Source: JARICQ01 sp964527205
GTDB taxonomy: Bacteria; Bacillota; Clostridia; Tissierellales; Tissierellaceae
Direction: 5' to 3'
Assembly: GCA_964527205.1 (NCBI GenBank)
Contig: CAZGQG010000050.1
Coordinates: forward strand, 1-9,181
Length of the DNA: 9,181 bases
Shown here: positions 6,732-9,181 of the stretch, one piece after another
How positions within the stretch are numbered: position 1 is the stretch's first letter
Layout: every line of letters begins with the position of its first letter
Position numbers and translations under genes: made by a program
The notes under the pieces: generated by a model
What the model was told of the DNA's origin: nothing
Databases searched by the model: none
The model's input: the letters and a program-made list of their open reading frames with translations, nothing else

Positions 6732-7487
6732 ATGAGTAATAAAAAGATGGTAAAATGTAAAGCTTGTAGTAAGGATATTGCAAAAGGTGTAAAAAAATGT
6801 CCAAACTGTGGTAAGGATCAAAGAAGTTTTTTCATGAGACATAAGATTTTAACCGGATTTTTAGTAATTGTACTTTTATTTGCATTTGGATCAGCTTTAG
6901 GTGGAGGAGATGAAACTTCAAAGAGTGAAGAAGCAAACAAGACTACTGGAAACCATGAAGTAGAAAAAAAAGTTGAATCAAAGGATCTAGAAGAAGTAGA
7001 AGAAGTAGAAAAAGAAACAGAAGACGAAACCATTCCAAGAGAATATAAAGCAGCTCTAAAGAAAGCTGAAACATATTCTAATACTATGCATATGTCAAAG
7101 AAAGGAATCTACGATCAACTTACTTCTGAATATGGAGAAGATTTCCCTGAAGATGCGGCACAATATGCCATAGATAATATAGATTCAGATTGGAATAAAA
7201 ATGCATTAAAAAAAGCTGAAACATATTCTAGTACTATGCACATGTCAAAAGTAGGAATTTATGAGCAATTAATTTCAGAGTATGGGGAGCAATTTAATGA
7301 AGAGGAAGCGCAATATGCTATTGATAATATTGTAGCCGATTGGAATAAAAATGCATTAGAAAAAGCAAAAACCTATGCTACAACAATGAATATGTCGGAC
7401 TCTGCTATCTATGATCAGTTAATATCAGAATATGGAGAGCAATTTACCAAAGAACAAGCACAATATGCTATTGATAATTTAGAGTAA
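6732..7487 (+). CDS. Zinc-ribbon, membrane-anchored protein with three Ltp-type repeats
   Basis: The 251-aa product has three parts. First, an N-terminal zinc ribbon, C9-x2-C12 and C23-x2-C26. Second, a single membrane span (about 38-56) preceded by basic residues (RSFFMRHK), which predicts the ribbon inside and the rest outside; a glycine and acidic/lysine-rich linker follows (57-105). Third, three tandem repeats of exactly 50 residues (108-157, 158-207, 208-251), each with a KAxTY..TM.MS..xIYDQL segment, SEYGE and AQYAIDN. These match the Ltp-type (host cell surface-exposed lipoprotein) repeat known from the superinfection-exclusion protein of Streptococcus thermophilus phage TP-J34, which blocks phage DNA injection. 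There is no lipobox; the membrane span replaces the lipid anchor. The start follows GGAGG at 6721-6725. It lies 72 bp after hsdS with no terminator between and 154 bp before hsdR. An anti-phage role is inference from the repeat family and the location. Confidence 0.85.
   Translation: MSNKKMVKCKACSKDIAKGVKKCPNCGKDQRSFFMRHKILTGFLVIVLLFAFGSALGGGDETSKSEEANKTTGNHEVEKKVESKDLEEVEEVEKETEDETIPREYKAALKKAETYSNTMHMSKKGIYDQLTSEYGEDFPEDAAQYAIDNIDSDWNKNALKKAETYSSTMHMSKVGIYEQLISEYGEQFNEEEAQYAIDNIVADWNKNALEKAKTYATTMNMSDSAIYDQLISEYGEQFTKEQAQYAIDNLE
7053..7484 (+). repeat. Three tandem 150-bp coding repeats (Ltp type)
   Basis: Units at 7053-7202, 7203-7352 and 7353-7484 (the last one short by six codons). The period is exactly 150 bp. 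Stretches of about 18-21 identical bases persist between units, for example around the DWNKNAL codons at the ends of units 1 and 2 and around QYAIDN in units 2 and 3. This points to fairly recent internal duplication or gene conversion. Confidence 0.9.
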
Positions 7488-7507
7488 ATTTATATAGAAT
7501 AATTTTT

Positions 7508-7543
7508 ATATGGAGAGATTTCTAAATAGAATTCTCTCCATAT
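7508..7543. other. Long hairpin between the Ltp-repeat gene and hsdR
   Basis: ATATGGAGAGA (7508-7518) is the exact reverse complement of 7533-7543. Beyond a T-T mismatch, an inner TTCTA/TAGAA stem continues it. The T-run before and A-run after can partly pair too, so there is no free T-tract on either strand. It may be an atypical terminator or an mRNA processing/stability element. hsdR could have its own weak promoter beyond it (TTGGTT at 7581-7586, TATACC at 7605-7610, 18-bp spacer). Confidence 0.5.
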
Positions 7544-7641
7544 TAAAAAAGATATAGATATAATAGAGCCTATTAATTAATTGGTTATGAAATATAGAAT
7601 AAAATATACCTGTAATTAGACTAAGAGCCAGGAGGGATCAT

Positions 7642-8547
7642 ATGAATTTCACAGAGGATATTTATGAAGGTTCAGTATTAGAAGTTATACAAGATCTAGG
7701 ATATACATACATTACAGCTGAAAATATAGAAAGAACCACTTATAAAAATCCACTCTATATGGATGACCTATACCAGGCCCTAGGCAATATAAACCCTGGG
7801 CTCTCCCTGGATGTAATAGACAAGGCTGTCTTTAACCTACAACACATAGACATAGGAAGTCTAGTACAGAGGAATAAGCAGTTTATAGACTGGCTGCAAA
7901 ATGGTATGGAAGTAAGCTATATGGATAGGGGGGAAGAAAAGACTAGCATAGTTTATCTAATGGAATTTGATCCTGATAGGCTTGATAGAAACATCTTCAC
8001 TGTCATTAATCAGTGGACTGTAGCTGGTATAGACCAGAATAGAAGGCCAGATATAGTGGTCTTCATAAATGGCCTGCCCCTAGTTGTAGTAGAGCTTAAG
8101 AGTGGATCTTCTGAGACTGCGGATATATCCTCTGCCTATAGGCAAATAAGAAACTATCAAAAGGATATACCAGAGCTATTTGTATATAATGCCTTCAATA
8201 TCATATCGGACCATACCTATTCTAAGGCTGGCACCATTACAGCCAATGAAGAATGGTATAAGGAATGGAAGACAGTAGACGGATCCTATGAGGACACTAG
8301 ATTTGCTGCCTATGACGTCCTATTTAGGGGTATGCTAGAAAAGACTAGGATACTAGACATAATAAAGAACTTTATCCTATTTGAAAACAACACTCCTGAA
8401 GACATAAAGATCCTAGCCCAGTACCACCAATACTATGCAGTAAGAAAGGCTGTAGCATCTACAATAAAGGCTACTAATGACGATGGTAGGGCAGGAGTCT
8501 TCTGGCACACTCAAGGGGAGCGTGTCATAATAATGATGGGTGCATAA
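7642..8547 (+). pseudogene. hsdR: Type I restriction endonuclease subunit HsdR, truncated at Walker A
   Basis: N-terminal third of the HsdR motor-nuclease subunit. HsdR normally has about 1000 residues; here only 301 are encoded before a stop. The nuclease domain is complete: D137 in RPDIVVF, the ExK pair E151/K153 in VVVELKSGS, and the QxxxY element Q168/Y172. Homology runs to GVFWHTQG (residues 285-292), exactly where HsdR proteins continue with the Walker A loop (G-S/A-G-K-S). Here nine unrelated residues follow and the frame stops. No other frame nearby restores a GKS loop, so this is not a one-base frameshift. All helicase motifs and the HsdM/HsdS-binding C-terminus are missing. The start is well supported by AGGAGG at 7630-7635. 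The cause may be insertion of a mobile element, a deletion or a scaffold misjoin. As it stands, restriction should be lost. Confidence 0.9.
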
Positions 8548-8591
8548 ATGTTTTAGTATCAAGGGTTTCAGGAACTTTTATTGAAACTAAT

Positions 8592-8642
8592 TCATGCATT
8601 GCTTAGAGCAAATAGACTCTAATTGTTGTGAGCAGTGCATGA
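8592..8642. repeat. 12-bp inverted repeat with inner hairpin after the hsdR break
   Basis: TCATGCATTGCT (8592-8603) pairs with AGCAGTGCATGA (8631-8642) over 12 positions with one T-G wobble. Inside it, TAGAG (8604-8608) pairs with CTCTA (8617-8621). No T-tract follows, so a simple terminator is unlikely. It could be a structured RNA leader or a subterminal element of an inserted sequence; I cannot assign it. Confidence 0.55.
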
Positions 8643-8661
8643 GAGGTAAGGATTTTGTTTC

Positions 8662-8690
8662 TTTAATAATTTACAATTATTTAGTATACT
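8662..8690 (+). promoter_or_regulatory. Weak promoter candidate for the last gene
   Basis: TATACT at 8685-8690 is a good -10 box. The hexamer 17 bp before it, TTTAAT at 8662-8667, is a poor -35. It lies 74 bp before the GTG start of the terminal gene. Confidence 0.25.
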
Positions 8691-8763
8691 TGTATTAGGA
8701 TTATAGTTAATGAACATAAGTAGTAAAGTGTGTAATTGAAATTCATAGACTCAAGGTGATAAA

Positions 8764-9181
8764 GTGAATAAGTTAAAGAAAAGACTATTAAATTTATCTT
8801 TAGGAGAATTTGCAGCAACATGTGTATTTATATATATTTATATATCATCAAGTTTAATAACAATAGGAATTGCTAATTTAATAGCATTTTTATATCTCGT
8901 ATTTATTTTAATACAGGGAAGTATGTATTGGTTTTACAAATACAGATTAATAGTCAAAAGAGAACAACCTAATCCTAAAGCTGTAAAACTTCTCAGTAAT
9001 TTAAGGAAGTTAAATATGGTTATAGCATTAGCGATAATCGTAACAATACCTATTATTAAAAGTAATTATAAAGACTTATTAATTGCTATTGGATTAGTTT
9101 TATTTGGAATAATTGAGTATATAAACTATTATTGGTATCAATTAAGTTATGGAGCATCAGGATTTAATATAAAGATATTAT
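8764..9181 (+). CDS. Multi-span membrane protein of unknown function, partial (runs off the window)
   Basis: An open frame of 139 codons from GTG 8764 to the window end without a stop; the 3' end is missing. AAGG at 8753-8756 lies seven bases before the GTG and supports this start. The N-terminus is basic (MNKLKKRLLNLSLGEF). Hydrophobic segments near residues 15-33, 35-56, 83-98 and 103-124 look like four membrane spans, with a basic loop (about 59-82) between the second and third. I do not recognise the family. Codon use is strongly AT-rich, like the left part of the window. The gene has no visible relation to restriction-modification and lies beyond the hsdR break, so it may belong to an inserted segment or to a different genomic place joined here. 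Confidence 0.7.
   Translation, partial: MNKLKKRLLNLSLGEFAATCVFIYIYISSSLITIGIANLIAFLYLVFILIQGSMYWFYKYRLIVKREQPNPKAVKLLSNLRKLNMVIALAIIVTIPIIKSNYKDLLIAIGLVLFGIIEYINYYWYQLSYGASGFNIKIL

Noticed and set aside
8515..8620. hsdR broken by a simple frameshift
   Set aside because: I read all three forward frames after 8517 and found no G-K-S loop or later helicase motifs, so a one- or two-base indel cannot explain the loss.
1..9181. CRISPR array, tRNA, rRNA or complete insertion sequence
   Set aside because: I saw no spaced direct repeats, no tRNA-like cloverleaf with a CCA-type end, no rRNA-like sequence and no transposase. The only regular repeats are the coding Ltp units.

Overview
The window is AT-rich DNA with A- and T-ending codons and strong AGGAGG-type ribosome binding sites. 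Protein families and style point to a low-GC Firmicute, probably a clostridial or Tissierella-like anaerobe; this is an inference, because no marker gene is present. Every gene I can support lies on the + strand. The run of exactly 100 N at 5610-5709 shows that this is a draft scaffold, and that affects how two of the oddities should be read.

Left part (1-3784): a MATE-family multidrug/cation exporter, then a stand-alone ABC-type AAA ATPase, a RimJ/RimL-type GNAT acetyltransferase and a small zinc-ribbon membrane protein with a likely TTG start. Only 20 nt separate the ATPase and acetyltransferase genes, so they are probably co-transcribed. A clear hairpin-plus-T-tract terminator at 3758-3784 closes this block.

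Right part (3865-8547): a type I restriction-modification locus. It begins after a plausible promoter with hsdM (DNA adenine methyltransferase). hsdS (specificity subunit) follows, overlapping hsdM by 11 nt; its first target-recognition domain is interrupted by the assembly gap. Next comes an unusual gene for a zinc-ribbon, single-membrane-span protein with three 50-residue Ltp-type repeats, the repeat family known from phage superinfection-exclusion lipoproteins. After that comes the 5' part of hsdR. hsdR keeps its PD-(D/E)xK nuclease domain, but homology stops at the Walker A loop of the motor domain. After about two residues, unrelated sequence takes over. As assembled, the system could methylate DNA but could not translocate and cut.

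Tail (8518-9181): about 245 bp of unassigned sequence with a 12-bp inverted repeat, then the start of an unidentified multi-span membrane protein that runs off the window.

The most interesting idea is that the locus pairs DNA restriction inside the cell with a surface-anchored Ltp-repeat protein that could block phage DNA entry, that is, two anti-phage layers in one operon-like cluster. The gene order and domains are visible in the sequence; the joint defence role is inference.
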